Below are positions 1 to 11,719 of a stretch of 64,000 bases of DNA, in pieces (the stretch's first letter is position 1; each line of letters opens with the position of its first letter). The stretch spans positions 30,508,087-30,572,086 of the forward strand of contig OZ010787.1 in assembly GCA_963932465.1 (NCBI GenBank). Reading direction: 5' to 3'. Under the pieces are notes generated by a model. That model did not search any database and was not told the origin of the DNA. It saw nothing but the letters and a program-made list of their open reading frames with translations. The position numbers and the translations under genes are program-made. The DNA comes from Maratus speciosus. Lineage: Eukaryota > Arthropoda > Arachnida > Araneae > Salticidae.

Positions 1-1
1 T

Positions 2-522
2 TTAACTCTTAAATTCGCGATTTTTTATTTTGATTAGTAAAAATTATATATGATTCTCTGAAAGATTTATTACGCCGGAAGAATTATGAAAAAAATCAGA
101 GATAATTTTTGATATAATACGTCAATTATTTCTTCTGCTGCATTTCTGCAATAAAAGTAAAAACTTCTGTCGTATTGCTGTTTGACGCTAAAATAATGCA
201 AATTAGTAAATATTTTAATACGTATGTCTCCAAATACCTTATTTTATATAATTATTCGTTTTATAAAAATTAACCTTTAACCCTTTAATTCCCATGATAG
301 AATATGTTCAAGAAATTACATAGTTCAGAGAATCTGACTTTACACCAGACCGTTTCAATAGTTAATTTCGCTTTATTTAAATAAGGAATGTTTGTTATTA
401 GTTAAAGCTAATATTGCTATTTTTAATTTTCTGGTATGAATTAGGTATATACGAATAAAAAATCTATTAAATTCAAAACACTGTTGTTTGCATATATGCA
501 AAGCTGCGCACTAAAGGGTTAA
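2..522 (+). mobile_element. TTAA element, composite A (A1 left half + A2)
   Basis: Non-autonomous element bounded by TTAA at 2-5 and 519-522. The left end reads like CTCTTAAATTCGC and the right end, inverted, is CCCTTTAGTGCGC. The palindrome TTTGCATATATGCAAA (487-502) lies 16 bp inside the right TTAA. The left half matches 36484-36630, 26262-26535 and 58837-59118; the right half matches 26536-26777 and 39099-39558. Elsewhere the two halves occur separately, so this unit is a nested pair that has travelled as one element. Confidence 0.75.
277..522 (+). mobile_element. TTAA element A2 (nested in A)
   Basis: About 245 bp starting TTAA-CCCTTTAATTCCC and ending at the TTAA at 519-522. The inner segment contains the CTTTATTTAAATAAGG core shared with other families. 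It corresponds to the part missing from the A1 copy at 58837-59330, where the joined site is cccTTAAatgca (59119-59129). Confidence 0.65.
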
Positions 523-1336
523 AGTCTGCGAATAAACTATGTAGTCTAAAAAAAATCAGTTATTTTTAAAAGAAAATGGGATATTTCTAGCGTTCTAAAA
601 TCTCGATTGAGGATTTGGTGGTGCGCAGTGGGAAGTTACTTTAACGCTCCAGTTCCAATGCATTTGCTAGGGTACGACTCCATAATTCTTGAAAAAAGTT
701 GACAAACGCAGATGGTTCAGTATCATATAATAGCTTATTTGGAAACTAAAATTTATACTATCTAAACAAGGAATATCGTTATAACCAGGTGCTTTGGAAT
801 GTCACAGTGTTGCCGCATCTGGCTGATTTTTTACTGGGGGATTTCAAATTCTCAACAGTAAATTTAAGTAGTTATCATTGTTTTATAAGATGATAGATAT
901 TCTACAAATAAAATAAAATAAAAATGCTATTCGAAATTTCTGGGTGTGAGTTCTAAGTGAGAAATCGGACAATTAGTGATGACATCACACTCGTGTCCTC
1001 TGGCCTTAATTATTTAAATGGTAGCGGCTAGAGCCACGTGATGCTCTTTTTGTGTACCTGCATTCGTACATTCGAGCCTGACGTGACTCAAGCCGTCAGA
1101 TAGGGACATATATAGCGCAACGTGACAGCCTGTCATTTTTGTTAAGCTATCCTTTTTGCTTCTGATATCATTTCATCCATCTTTCTGTATGTATCTGTTT
1201 TTACTTCAGACATAATGTGAACTTCGAACATCGCCGCATGAATAATAGCCTGAGCCCTAACACGGAAATGGCGGCGCATTTTTTCTACTGTCCCCTGAAT
1301 TTGAACACAAATACATTAAAAAAATATTTAAAAAAA
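523..1336. other. No gene seen; possible element end and promoter-like motifs
   Basis: No coding frame of interest. A sequence resembling a hAT-type terminus (CAGTGTTGCCGCATCTGG, 803-820) has no visible partner. Around 970-1140 the base composition is less AT-rich and not visibly repeated in this window. Confidence 0.4.
976..1137 (+). promoter_or_regulatory. Possible TATA/Inr core promoter
   Basis: A palindrome GTGATGACATCAC (976-988), an E-box CACGTG (1035-1040), a TATA-like TATATAG (1109-1115) and a TCATT initiator-like motif (1133-1137) follow one another. The TATA-to-initiator distance of about 25 bp is usual for animals. Such motifs are common by chance in AT-rich DNA, and no transcript downstream is evident before a mobile element begins at 1337. 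Confidence 0.15.
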
Positions 1337-3390
1337 GTGTGATAACAGATCGCACAGAGGGTTTCGTTTAATATTCCTTTAAAACACTTTATCCTTTTGC
1401 GAAATCTGTTAGTTCCACATTTCGCAACCAGGGGGCGCATTCTATTCTACACAAACCTCTATCCAAAGGAAACTCCGTTTTACAACCTATCCGTAGGTAT
1501 ATTAGTTGAGGGGATCGAGTCTATAGCACCCGAGATAGGTAGGCGCCCCAGAAAATTGCACGGAACATTCTTTTATAAGCCTTTTATTATGTGTTATGAA
1601 CTATGTCAAAGTTTCCAGCAGATCGACTTGTTAGATTTCATAATTTTAACAATATTGCGTTATGTTAGTTGCAAATTCCACCACCAGGAGCGCAAACTAT
1701 TCATAACAAAATTGTATCAGATCGAAACTCTGTTAAACAACCTATCAGTGGATGTGTTACTCGAGTTGGTGGCGGCCTTAAGCGAGAAATTAAGAAATTT
1801 GCTGAAAGTATTATTCGGAAATAGTGGTAACTAAAATTTTGACATTTTTATATTTCATAATCAGCACGTGTCTGAGTATATCATAGTGCTAAAAAAAGAC
1901 ATCTAAAAAGGTCGTAAACGCAAATTTTTAAAATAGAAATCCAGCGCCCCTCCCCCGCCCTCCCTTCACAGGAAATTGCATGCACCATTATTTTATAAGC
2001 TTTTTATTATGTGTCATGAAGTATCTTAAAGTTGCAAACGGATCGCCTTGTTATATTTCCTAATTTTAACAAAATCGCGTTACGTTAATTCCGCATTCCA
2101 CCACCAGGGAGCGCACTCTATTCTTAACAAAAGCATATCTGAACGAAACTCCTTTGCGCAATCTCTCCGTAGACACATGGTCGGGAGGGTGGCGGTGCAG
2201 TCTTAACCAACAATTTAAAACATTTTTTGCGATAACAAACGCTAAGATTTAATAAATAAATCTAGTACCTCACCCCCCTCCACTCCTCGAAATATCACAC
2301 TTCATTCTTTTTTATCCTTTTTTATCCTTTTTCTTATGTGTCATAAAGTATCTTAAAGATTCGAACACATCGAGTGGCGGTCTTAAACCATAATTTAAGA
2401 CATTTCCTGAAATTGCTATTCGAAAATAGTGGGATGAACACTTATAAACCTATAAACTTTTTCATATTGAATAATTAATACTTATCTCATAGCGCGCCGT
2501 CGAAACACCCCACGCAAATTGTTAGATTTCCTAATTTAAATGAAATCTCCGTTAAAAAAGCACGTGCCTCCATCTTAATCTGGCATTTGATGGAAATAAA
2601 AGGAATTAATAAAATAATAATTAATATCTCAGCTCGTAATGAAGCTATTTCTTTGAACAGGGTATGTATGAAATCTGCGAGAAATTTCCAGCCCGGATGT
2701 CAAAAAAAAAAAAAAAAATTAATCGAAAAATTTAATATTTAAAAAGTTTAAATTTCGTATTAGAATTTTCTCCCCTTAAATTTCTCCGGGGCCGATATGT
2801 CGAGAGATGACGACAGCTGCCTTCCGGTGAATGGAAATCTGTTTTCATTGTCTTTCCAAACACAGAAATTAAATTTTTATCGATCGATTTTTTGTGGATT
2901 TTTTGCGTTCTATCCTACGCAGAAATTTGAAATTTATACCAAAATAAAGTAGATTTTTTTCCGCGTATTTCTACACCTGTTACGAATTTGTACGACCGAT
3001 ACTTCGGCAGATTCGATTTTGCTTTTTTAAGGTCCACTTCATTTATTGCTTAAATTACTCCGTGCTAACCCTGCACCGGCTGATTTGACGGAGCATCCGC
3101 CGAATTTACTGGCAACCCTTAGGAGAAACTGGGGAGGATTTCAATAACGTGTGTTCGCACCTGCATTCAAAAGGTTGATTGGTTAATTTTAGAATTTAAT
3201 TAGCCCGTAATTAGGTTAATTACCAACTTTTTAAAAATTTTATGATTTGTTGTTCGATGTGAGGTGTTCAGCTATAAGTACCCAAAATTCCAAGCCTCTA
3301 ACATGTATAGTTTCTGAGAACAGGCTCTGTGACGGACAGACAGACAGAGGAGCGAGATAAATAGGGTTTCGTCAGATGAACGAAACCCTA
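1337..3390 (+). mobile_element. HINE1-L, Helentron-associated non-autonomous element
   Basis: The 5' end (GTGTGATAACAGATCGCACA at 1338-1357) is followed by subterminal AGGGTTTCG (1358-1366). The 3' end is a hairpin, TAGGGTTTCG (3362-3371) pairing with CGAAACCCTA (3381-3390), preceded by a GACA-rich microsatellite (3332-3351). The 5' subterminal motif is the reverse complement of the hairpin's second arm. A 5' subTIR matching a 3' hairpin, plus internal tandem repeats, is typical of Helentron/DINE-type elements. A second copy lies inverted at 53912-56696. The body holds degenerate blocks around 1400, 1660 and 2080 and about one unit of the 147-bp monomer near 3170-3310. The open frame 1397-1834 falls in this repeat and is not a gene. 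Confidence 0.75.
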
Positions 3391-3900
3391 AAAAATGAGT
3401 GCATTATGCTTATTCTTAAATACCCATTTGAAATAGTGTTTATGAATGTTCGAAACCGATTTTCACTGGAATACTAAATTAAAATCTCATATACGTATGA
3501 CAAGTTTTAACAGGAAATATTTAAATAAAAAAAAGTTGTTGTGTTTTAAAAATTTGGTGGTCTTGACAATTTTGATGACAGCGCCTCATTAGATCTTAAG
3601 TGGGAACTCAGGAGATAAAGGGTGGTCTAGGCTGTATAACAAATTATAACTGTAGCAATCCTAATCAACTATGCGCGATTATATGGCCTAATTTTATTTA
3701 CAATTCTTGCAGAATTCTCCCAAAATGAATCCTTTTTCATTTTTCAGAATTCATAAATTAATTACTGAGCGATTATAAGATGAAAATATTCAAAAAATTA
3801 GTGCATTATGCTTATTCTTAAATGCCCATTTGAAATAGTGTTTATAAATGTTCGAAACCGATTTCACGAGAATACTAAATTAAAATTTCATGTACACTAG
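3390..3900 (+). repeat. Direct repeat pair (3390-3500 and 3793-3895)
   Basis: About 105 bp beginning agtgcattatgcttattct is repeated directly about 403 bp apart with roughly 90% identity. HINE1-L ends exactly at the start of the first copy, so this is host DNA or an older repeat flanking the insertion. The 290 bp between the copies has no recognisable gene. Confidence 0.65.
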
Positions 3901-3964
3901 TTCAAAATGCACTGCAAAGCCTCACGGTTAGATTAAAAGAGTTATTGAGTTATTCAGTATTTGT

Positions 3965-4172
3965 TTAACACTAGAACACCCGGAAGGAGTCGATCCGTCT
4001 CCGACCATCTCATTAAATGTCAACAGGAACCAGAAATTCTTTCATAAAAGAAGTTAAATTTAAACCACGCAGATTTACGTTAAATAAATCGGTCAAATAA
4101 TTTTAAATAAAAAAAATGGTGTCAAATATTTTTATGAAACTTGAGTACAATTTCCGGGCGTTTTAGTGTTAA
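3965..4172 (-). mobile_element. TTAA element F1, inside the Penelope-like element
   Basis: 208 bp flanked by TTAA (3965-3968, 4169-4172). Both termini read CACTARAACRCCC from the TTAA inward. A degenerate form of the family palindrome (GGAGTCG-AT-CGACTCC in other copies) lies at about 3983-4001. It splits the reverse transcriptase frame at a TTAA codon junction. Other copies are at 10602-10808, 16159-18767 and 31621-32014. Confidence 0.8.
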
Positions 4173-4422
4173 AACAAAATTCATTTCACTTTTCAAATCA
4201 ATTTTATTCTATGTCAGATGGTTTAGCAATTGGTCATCCCCTTAGTCCTTTCCTAGCCAATTCATATATGCATTACTTTGAGGTTGAAATTTTTAACCTT
4301 AACAACTTCCCATCTTATTATAGATCTACAGATGATTCCTTTTTGCTCTTGGACCTTTCTCTATTTTCTGATGAAAATGTATTGACTATTTTGAACGCAA
4401 TTGATTCAGTTACAGGGATGAG

Positions 4423-4559
4423 ATTTCCGCTTTTTTGCACACCAGTATTTTCTCAGGGAAAATGCTGTTCTGTTAAAACTCAAAAAAGTTCCGATTAAAT
4501 GAAATAACATTTTCTCTAACAAAATACTGGTGTCCAAAAAAGCGGAAATCTCCTCCCTG
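4423..4559. mobile_element. Foldback element M, CAGGG ends
   Basis: Inverted arms of about 55 bp carry GAGATTTCCGCTTTTTTG and ACACCAGTATTTT on both sides of a short centre. If the ends are CAGGGATGAG and CTCCTCCCTG, a 6-bp duplication CAGTTA flanks it. It lies in the Penelope RT between the YxDD and FLDVLV regions. Confidence 0.65.
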
Positions 4560-5039
4560 CAGTTATTAAATTTACTTATGAAGTTGAAATTGATAATAAA
4601 TTGTCATTTCTTGATGTGTTGGTCACTCGTCAGCTTAACACTTTTGACACTTGCGTTTACCGTAAACCTTTTACTGTCACACTCCCCCTCCCATTTCAAT
4701 TCATGTCATCCCCTTTCCAAAAATATTCGGCATTTCTTTATTTGATTAATAGAGCTCGCTTAATTTGTTCAGATAATAATTCACTTGTTACGGAATTAAA
4801 TTATATTAGATCTGTTGCTATCGATCGTGGTTTTAGTTTATCTTATATCAATAAATTAATTTCTCATAGTTTTAATAAATGTGTTAATAATCCTGATTCT
4901 TCTGTTACTGCGGTTTCTTTTTCTAACCGTACAATTTTACCATTTTATAATAGTATTAGCTTTAAAATAGCTAATATCTTAAGACATTATGATTTTAATG
5001 TGGTTTTTAAACAAGTTAATAAATTAACTTTTTCACAAC

Positions 5040-5460
5040 TTAAGCCCTTAACGCTCGAATTAAATTACGGTTTAAAAATTTTAATTGCTTATTGGCACCA
5101 CTTTTATGAAAAAGAAATATTCACCTTAATTAATGGCAGGTAAAAGGATATTAAAATATAAGCAATTTCACTATTTTATAAAACTGGTGGGAATCAAACA
5201 ATCTGAGTAAAACACACAGCCCGTGAATATGATGGGAGCGAGAATTAACCCTCCGTCTACCAGACGGGTCCATTGGACCCGACAGGTACATACAAAATAT
5301 TCATTCAAACCAGAAATTTCTTTAAAATAAACTAAGTATATAAACCAGACAAAAATAAGGTAAATAAATGAGTTAAATAGTTTTAAATAAAAATTCTGGT
5401 GTAGAACGTTTTATTAAAACTTGAATAAAATTCCCGGTAGATCTAGGGTTAAGGGGTTAA
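5040..5460 (-). mobile_element. TTAA element G1, split by C1
   Basis: Reverse-orientation copy of G2 (28615-28831). It begins TTAA-GCCCTTAACGCTC and ends at the TTAA of 5457-5460. It interrupts the Penelope-like element between its RT and endonuclease parts. Element C1 sits in the TTAA near its right end. The apparent C-terminus of the RT frame after about residue 155 (to 5143) is element sequence. Confidence 0.75.
5245..5452 (+). mobile_element. TTAA element C1 (near-identical to C3)
   Basis: 208 bp with perfect TTAA flanks. Left end CCCTCCGTCTACC, spacer AGA, palindrome CGGGTCCATTGGACCCG (5265-5281). Right end inverted CCCTAGATCTACC (11 of 13 match). It differs from C3 (45684-45891) at one position by my alignment. 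A more diverged copy is at 18920-19127. It is nested in G1, itself nested in a dead retroelement, so it is the youngest layer here. Confidence 0.9.
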
Positions 5461-5860
5461 GGACCAAATTCCTCCTCAAAATTATTGGGGTGTTTACAAC
5501 ATTCAGTGCCAATGTGGTTTGTCCTATATTGGACAAACTAAACGAAAACTCCGTTGCAGAGTCAAAGAACAAATAAACTATGTAAAGAAAAATAATTGCA
5601 AAAATCCTCTATTGCCTTTCATTACTGTAAAGGGGATATAATTTCAATTTTGACTCAGCTACCATTATCAAGAAATGCATTACTCCTCCTGATTTAGATT
5701 TTTTTTTAAACTGTTCATTTCCACAATTTAAAAACTCCTTGGTTAATGATGTGTCTAGTGAACCTACATCTCAACTTTCTGGGTGGATTTGTTGTGTCAC
5801 GACACTTCACTTCCGCTTTAATTTCATTGGCTGTTTGAACTTGATGGTCTTTTGGTATTG
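5461..5860 (+). pseudogene. Penelope-like element, GIY-YIG endonuclease remnant
   Basis: The C-terminal endonuclease of the same retroelement. It reads PPQNYWGVYNIQCQCG then LSYIGQTKRKLRCRVKEQ, matching the GVY...SYIG signature and following basic helix of GIY-YIG nucleases in Penelope elements. A frameshift near 5620-5640 moves the tail (FDSATIIKKCITPPDLDFF) to another frame. In the intact family this domain nicks target DNA for integration. The region to about 6000 looks like the element's 3' part. Confidence 0.75.
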
Positions 5861-6000
5861 TGTTTTCTGACATTTGGGTTTTCGCCGTACATGTAGTTGG
5901 AGGAATATTGTTTTTATAGATTTTATACATTGATGATGTGAATCCAGGAACTCACGAAACGTATACGTCTGTTCAAATTACCTTATGTATTTATTGTATG

Positions 6001-9000
6001 TTTAAACGTTGTTTTTAGATGATTTATGTTTCACCACAAGTTTTTTATTTACGATTCTAGGGTTTATTTACGTAATTACGTCATATTTAAGATGGAGTCA
6101 TATTATTACCGTATTACCGAATTTAAAGGGGACAGTGCACTTTTAAAATTTTCAAAAATCGATTTTTTTATTTTTACATCGTTAGAAAGGTTATTGTATT
6201 CTGAATAAGTTGATACCAATCTTTTAACTGTGTAATAATTATTTACTGAGATATTACGGAAAATGTAGACATCACCGCTTCATTATCGAATTAACAGCCC
6301 TGCGACAGCTGTCATGGCGGCTTGTTTACATTCTGTTTTCTACTTTCACATTATCGTAACTTTGGAAATATGCTAAAATGCGACAATTGTTATTGGTTAA
6401 ATACCTTACACAATAATAAGAGCGTTTTAAAATAATAACTTCAACTTCCACTTTCGCCAAGTTTGTTTACTTTCATGTTTTTTCACAGCTTTATTTGCTA
6501 TTAAGTGCTTAAATTTGAAACAAAACAGCTTTTTTCCCCTAGAGCAATGATTTCCTGATTTTGTAATAGTTTTCTACTTCTTAGTATTTATTAGCTTTCT
6601 AATGAAAAAATATGCAAAATGTGAACGGCATCGCAGAAGTAATCAATTTAATGGTAATCGCTATACAGAATACGATTATCTCTATATAATAAAAGCCAGT
6701 GTAACGCTGGACGGGGCGAATCCATCAATCTTACCAATCTCCCAGGAAGAGACTCAAGGGGAAAAGAATCCATTCTCCCATTGGTTGACAAGAAACAAGA
6801 ATCCCGCCATTACTTTTCAAGGTTACAAGTCCTGATAATTGAGCAGTAGTAGACACTTCTTCCTAACAAATCTGTGCAAGGCACATCGCATTACACCACC
6901 AAAATAAATCGCCAAGTGTCACTTCAGATTATTTCAAGTATTAAGTTTTCTTTGCGACCCGTAAGGAATTTTAATTTATTTCTCATATAAAGTGATTCAC
7001 GGAAAACAATCATATGGTATTTTTAAAAATATCCCTTTTTTTCCTGCAAAAAATTGATAAAACTGACTTTCTTTTAAAAAAGTAATCAATTTAAATATTT
7101 TAGGCTTATTATTTTGTAACTTATTTTTAAATTACACAGTACTTATATTTTCCTTTTCTATATACAGGTGTATGTAAATTTAAACTTAAAAAAAAAAATC
7201 CCATATTTTAAATGTAAAAAATTAATATTTATACGAAAAGTAAAATTAATAATTTTTGATTTACTAGCTTTGCATCAGGAGGACAGAAGCTTAGGGGATT
7301 AGACGGTTGGGATTCAACCCGAGATACTTATTTATTAATCAATATACATACTTAAAACAAAATTTGGAGTGGGGGAGGAAGGGGGGGGGGTAAACGATAA
7401 AATACAATTACAAAGTGTTATTACAGAAAATAGTATTATTTAAATAGTTGCAGCAGACTGTTTTAATTACGCACATTTATTGCATATTTATTAAATTTTT
7501 GTTTTATTAAGAAATCTTAATTTTGTTATAGTATATTAGCCGGAAAACCTGGTTTACCCAGAAATATTGTAAATGCTAATTGTGTGTTTATTAGAACATA
7601 AACTAGCCGAACTTTGCTCATCTAAACGCTTCCATATTGTCAATTATTTTTTTATCAGTTCTTCAAGTTTTAAGTGAAAAACACGATTTTTACCCACCGT
7701 CCTAGGACGGGCATTTACACTAGTATAACTATATTCTAAGGTCCTAACTCATTTTATAAAAAACTAAAAAAAATAATCAATTTAATAGTGATTTTTGTTT
7801 CAATTGACAGTTTAGGATTTATTGACATTAATATATTTTTTCAATAAACTATATTCGGATTTTTGTGCAGCAAAGTATGTGAATCAGATATCAAAATACG
7901 ATAATCCTTGTAAAATGGCCTATATTTTACATTAAATAATTTAGTTTTATAAAACGTGCACATTTAATTCACTTTACAATCAAAGATAAACAAAATTTTA
8001 TGTTATACGTTTAATATGAATTTTTTTGCAATAGTATATGCTACAATTTTACAAATTACATCTATTTAATTTTTAAGCATGTTCATATATTCTGCAGCAT
8101 TTTACAAGTAAATTTATATTTATAATTTTAAACTAGCTTCTAATTTTATTTGAGTACAGAAAACGATATATAATTAGTAGCTTTGTTTCCTTTATTATAT
8201 ATTTTATATTTAAAAAATACAATTTAATCTTTAAACAGCTCTTTCTCAAAATGGCATTTTTACTCTTGAGCACATGATACCTCCAAAACTATTTGAAGTA
8301 CAGCTTTAAAATTTTTGCCCTACATAAATATTTATATTGTCATGAAAATGAACTAGGATTATAAAGCTTTGTTTAGTATGAAAAAATTTATGCGATTGAA
8401 TGCATGTGAAAAACCATAGTTTTTCTAATTTTTCTAATTAAATGCTAATTACTCTTTATCTAATTAACCGATTACAAATTTCCTGATTCAAATTATAGAC
8501 CAGAGTGTTATCTTTAATTTAAGATAAAGTTTATGGAAATTCAATAAAATTAGCATGATATATCTTGTGCGCAGTAAAATGTTATCCATTGTAAAAATTT
8601 TAAATAGCACTCTGAAATGGACCCCTTGAATTTGTTAAAATTATAATATATCGAAATAAATTTTTTTTATAGATAGTTCAATCCTAAATATACTCTAAAA
8701 ATATTGTTCTTCTAGAGTGGTTATCTTTTTATAAAAAAAATGCTAAACTCATGACAAATTTCGCATTTTTTATGACCGTTAAAAGTTTACTGTCCCCTTA
8801 ATATATATGATAGTAATACATTTTGTATTCATGTGTTTTTGCATAAGCGTGCAACAACTATTGTACCAAGTTCTGAATATTTATAAAACTACGTGTAGTA
8901 CGAACGCACTTTATTTGCCACATTCGACGTACAATTTTCGACTTGTTTTTTAACAGAACGTTTAAAGTTTTATTAGTCCTGTAAGCCATTTAAACATAAA

Positions 9001-9920
9001 AGTTTTTATGTTCTGACAGATAAAACATACCTTTTCTGTAAATTATTTTGTTGCACTAAGAAAGTACACTAAAGCACAAAATCACAGTGCAATTTTTCCC
9101 ACGAAGAACAGACATAGAACATTAATTTTCATGCCCATACTACTTCATAATTTGAAAGCAATCAACCCCCTCCAGTATAGAGAAATGACACACATTTAAG
9201 AATATAAGCACCAACACAAACGACAACTAGTGAAAAAAAGTTTAATAACATAAAAATCCTTCTTATTGGGAAATTGGATAAAAATAACTAGAACAATAAC
9301 GGAAAAATAAATCATTTACCGACAGCCTTGTCTATAAATTCAGTCAAGAAAAGTGGACTTTAATCAACGTTCTGCACATCGTGACATATTCTGTTCACTG
9401 TTAAAATGAATTAAAGATAATATAACACACATTAATATTTATGAATGACTGATAAAAGCAATTATATTTAAGAAAACCCAAACAGAAAATAGCTTAGAAA
9501 GATTTTTATTGCTCTTTGTGACAAGGGACCTTCGAACTAATTTTTTATTATTTTTTATTTTCACTTTAAATATACTTCGAGGGCACACTATACGCATTAT
9601 AGCATATATTTATCACACAAGAAAAAAAAAACATTATAAAAAGAAGGAATTTTCCTGAATATTTTAAGCATTATTAAGAACTTTTCAAAATGCCCCATGC
9701 ACATCTCCTATCAATTACAATCTCTAATATTTTTTATTCAAGTTTGGATTATATATACAAGTAAAACTATGCATCATATTTCCTATATTTAAATAAAGGT
9801 GAGAAAATTAAATTGCAAGTTTTATGAAATTTTCAGAAGATTTCCATCATATTTCTGCAATTAACTTCCTTTAACTTTTCCAATTATATTAAGTTTCAAA
9901 AAACTATGCACAATTTTATT
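6001..9920. other. AT-rich region without recognised gene
   Basis: Short frames only (for example 6026-6208 and 6602-6835), none with recognisable domains. A G-run (GGAAGGGGGGGGGG, 7376-7390) is the only strong compositional feature. I see no TTAA or hAT-type elements with paired ends, so this is the longest quiet stretch of the window. Confidence 0.5.
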
Positions 9921-9924
9921 TGTG

Positions 9925-10132
9925 GGTATTTCCACGAGCACTTGTAGTGTAAGTCACATGCTACGATGCTTGGCTACCAGTATTTTAGTACGGGAAAATG
10001 ACTTACTTTATGAAAGATATCTCATTAAATGAATAAGGCTAAGCAAACTTTTCGAAAATAACGGTGGCAAAGAAGTTTAGCAGTTGTCAGCCAAGTGACT
10101 TACATTACAAAAGCCCTTGGAACTAGCCTTGT
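9925..10132. mobile_element. Inverted-repeat element K2
   Basis: Diverged copy of K1 (38770-38990). It shares GATATCTCATTAAATGAATA with following AAGG and the AACGGTGGC block, and ends GGAACTAGCC like GGAATTAGCC in K1. Arms carry AGTGTAAGTCACATG and its inverted counterpart. Flanking duplication not resolved. Confidence 0.5.
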
Positions 10133-10311
10133 ATTTATAAATTAAACATGCAAAAACATATTTGAGGTAATAATTGTTATGGAATACGCATGGGCATTTT
10201 GAAAAGTTCTTCATAACGCTTATTCTGGAAACTTCCTTGTTTTTATCCCCCAATTTTTTTATAGTACTGCGTGATAAATATACGCCATATTGCATTAAAA
10301 TCTACACGCCT

Positions 10312-10421
10312 GCGGTCAGTATCTCACCACTAAATTTTATTCGTTGTTTAGTGTCTAATATTTCGTCTAAATCTTTTGTAAGAAAACTACTAAAATTTAG
10401 TGGTGGGAGACTGTCCGCTTG
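10312..10421. mobile_element. Small foldback (110 bp)
   Basis: Arms CACCACTAAATTTTA (10336-10350) and TAAAATTTAGTGGTG (10392-10406), extended outward by GCGGTCAG and CTGTCCGC. No clear target duplication. Probably a short inverted-repeat element. Confidence 0.45.
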
Positions 10422-10465
10422 TTCCTAGATTTTTACACCCCTGCCATAATGCACTTGAATAGTGC

Positions 10466-10904
10466 TTAACCCTTTCAGGAGCAAAGCGTTTCAATGCTAA
10501 ATTTCACAAATATCACAAAAGTTCAGAAATAAATGAGTGGCACCAGGATTTACGAACAAATTTACTTGGAATAATGAAAAAGACTATATTTTGCATGCAT
10601 ATTAACACCAGAACGCCCGAAAATTTTACCCAAGCTTCCTAAAAATATTTCACACCAGAATTTTTATTTGAAATTATTTAACTGATTTATTTAATGTATT
10701 TCTGCGTCGTTTAAATTTAACCTATTTTATGACAAAATTTCTGGCTCCAATTGACATTTAATCAATTGGTCGGAGTCGATTCGACTCCTTTGAGCGTTCT
10801 AGTGTTAAATGCAAAATATTTTACCAAAATTCTGTGCCAATGTGGCGTTTGGGAATTGAAATATAGTGGTTTCATAATCATACCACTGACCCTGAAAGGG
10901 TTAA
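10466..10904 (+). mobile_element. TTAA element Q1, containing F2
   Basis: Begins TTAA-CCCTTTCAGGAGC and ends CCTGAAAGGG-TTAA. Internal landmarks GGCACCAGGATTTACGAACA and TGTGCCAATGTGGCG are shared with Q2-Q5. Element F2 is inserted at a TTAA near the middle. Confidence 0.75.
10602..10808 (+). mobile_element. TTAA element F2
   Basis: 207 bp flanked by TTAA (10602-10605, 10805-10808). Palindrome GGAGTCGATTCGACTCC at 10772-10788, with exactly 16 bp between it and the right TTAA. Terminal sequences CACCAGAACGCCC and CACTAGAACGCTC (inverted). Confidence 0.85.
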
Positions 10905-11526
10905 AGTGAAATTAAAAAAAAATAATAAAAAATAAGTTTGAAGGCATTTTGTCCCCTTAAAATGTTTTTTATATGACAGAACACAAATGTGATGCCATAC
11001 AAAAGAATTAAAATTATATTATCACGAAATAATAATATGATAAAATAAAAATATAATAATACACAAATACCCATGAAAATGAAATAGTTCTTTTAAGATA
11101 ATGAAATTTGTAATTTACATTTGCACATTCGTTAAATAATAATTTTTTCTTAAAGTACATTTTAAAATTATTCTTGTTCTCTAACTTCATCAGCCGCGCA
11201 GTGGCTCGCTTTCAAAATCTACCACGAAAAAAATCTTAGAATTTTATAAATTTTCAGAGATTTCTGGCCCTAAAAACGCATTTTCCCGTTTTTGGTGGCA
11301 TTACACGCCAAAAATTTTCAAATTGAAACTATCTAAAGCAATTTCTTTTGTCGCAGAAAAACGTAAATTTTAATGTTTTACTTATCGCTGTACAGTAGTG
11401 TCTTTTCTAAATATAAGTTATACATGCAGGAACTATAAAGAAATTTAAAATTCGAACATTTAAAAAAATAATTATTTTGGCGTAAATGAATTTTCAAATA
11501 TTCAAGAGAAACATTTGAAACATTCT
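10905..11526. other. No gene seen
   Basis: AT-rich DNA with a possible decayed inverted-repeat element near 11190-11330 (AATCTACCACGAAAA and TTTTTGGTGGC). Nothing else recognised. Confidence 0.4.
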
Positions 11527-11719
11527 TTAACCCCTTGAGGGCACCCAGTTTAAACAGAACTCGCACCGAAACTTTTAACTAAATTTTATATTTTTAACTT
11601 TTTTTTTGAGGGGATGGGTTGAAAATTTGCTTTTCCTTATTTTAAAATAAGATTTTTCGATTATTCCGGTGATAATTCAATATTGCAGAGACAGTATTGC
11701 TTTCCCCTCAAAGAGTTAA
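11527..11719 (-). mobile_element. TTAA element V4, degenerate
   Basis: Starts TTAA-CCCCTTGAGGGCA and ends CCCCTCAAAGAG-TTAA, matching V1-V3 termini. Internal CTTTTCCTTATTTTAAAATAAG and a CCGGTGATAATTC block align with V2. Open frame 11378-11566 overlaps it and is not a gene. Confidence 0.65.

Larger units (their letters stand above)
3905..5039 (+). pseudogene. Penelope-like element, reverse transcriptase remnant
   Basis: Decayed RT domain of a Penelope-like retroelement. Visible motifs are HPLSPFLANSYMHYFE (from about 4229), the catalytic-motif remnant STDDSFLLL (about 4324-4350; the usual form is YVDDS), LSFLDVLV followed by VYRKP (4595-4670), and the RARLICS segment near 4750. Upstream, the frame IELFSICL runs into element F1. 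Removing F1 with one TTAA joins it in frame to KQNSFHFSNQFYS, as expected for this family. A foldback (4423-4559) interrupts the frame again and element G1 ends it at 5040. A TAG stop lies near 3934. The function in life would be template-primed reverse transcription; this copy is dead. Confidence 0.8.

Noticed and set aside
1397..1834. 145-residue open frame as a gene
   Set aside because: It lies in the HINE1 body, its first part is repeated inverted near 56.5 kb with stops, and no domain is recognisable.
4601..5143. Using the whole 180-residue frame as Penelope protein
   Set aside because: The last roughly 30 residues are encoded by element G1, which begins at 5040.
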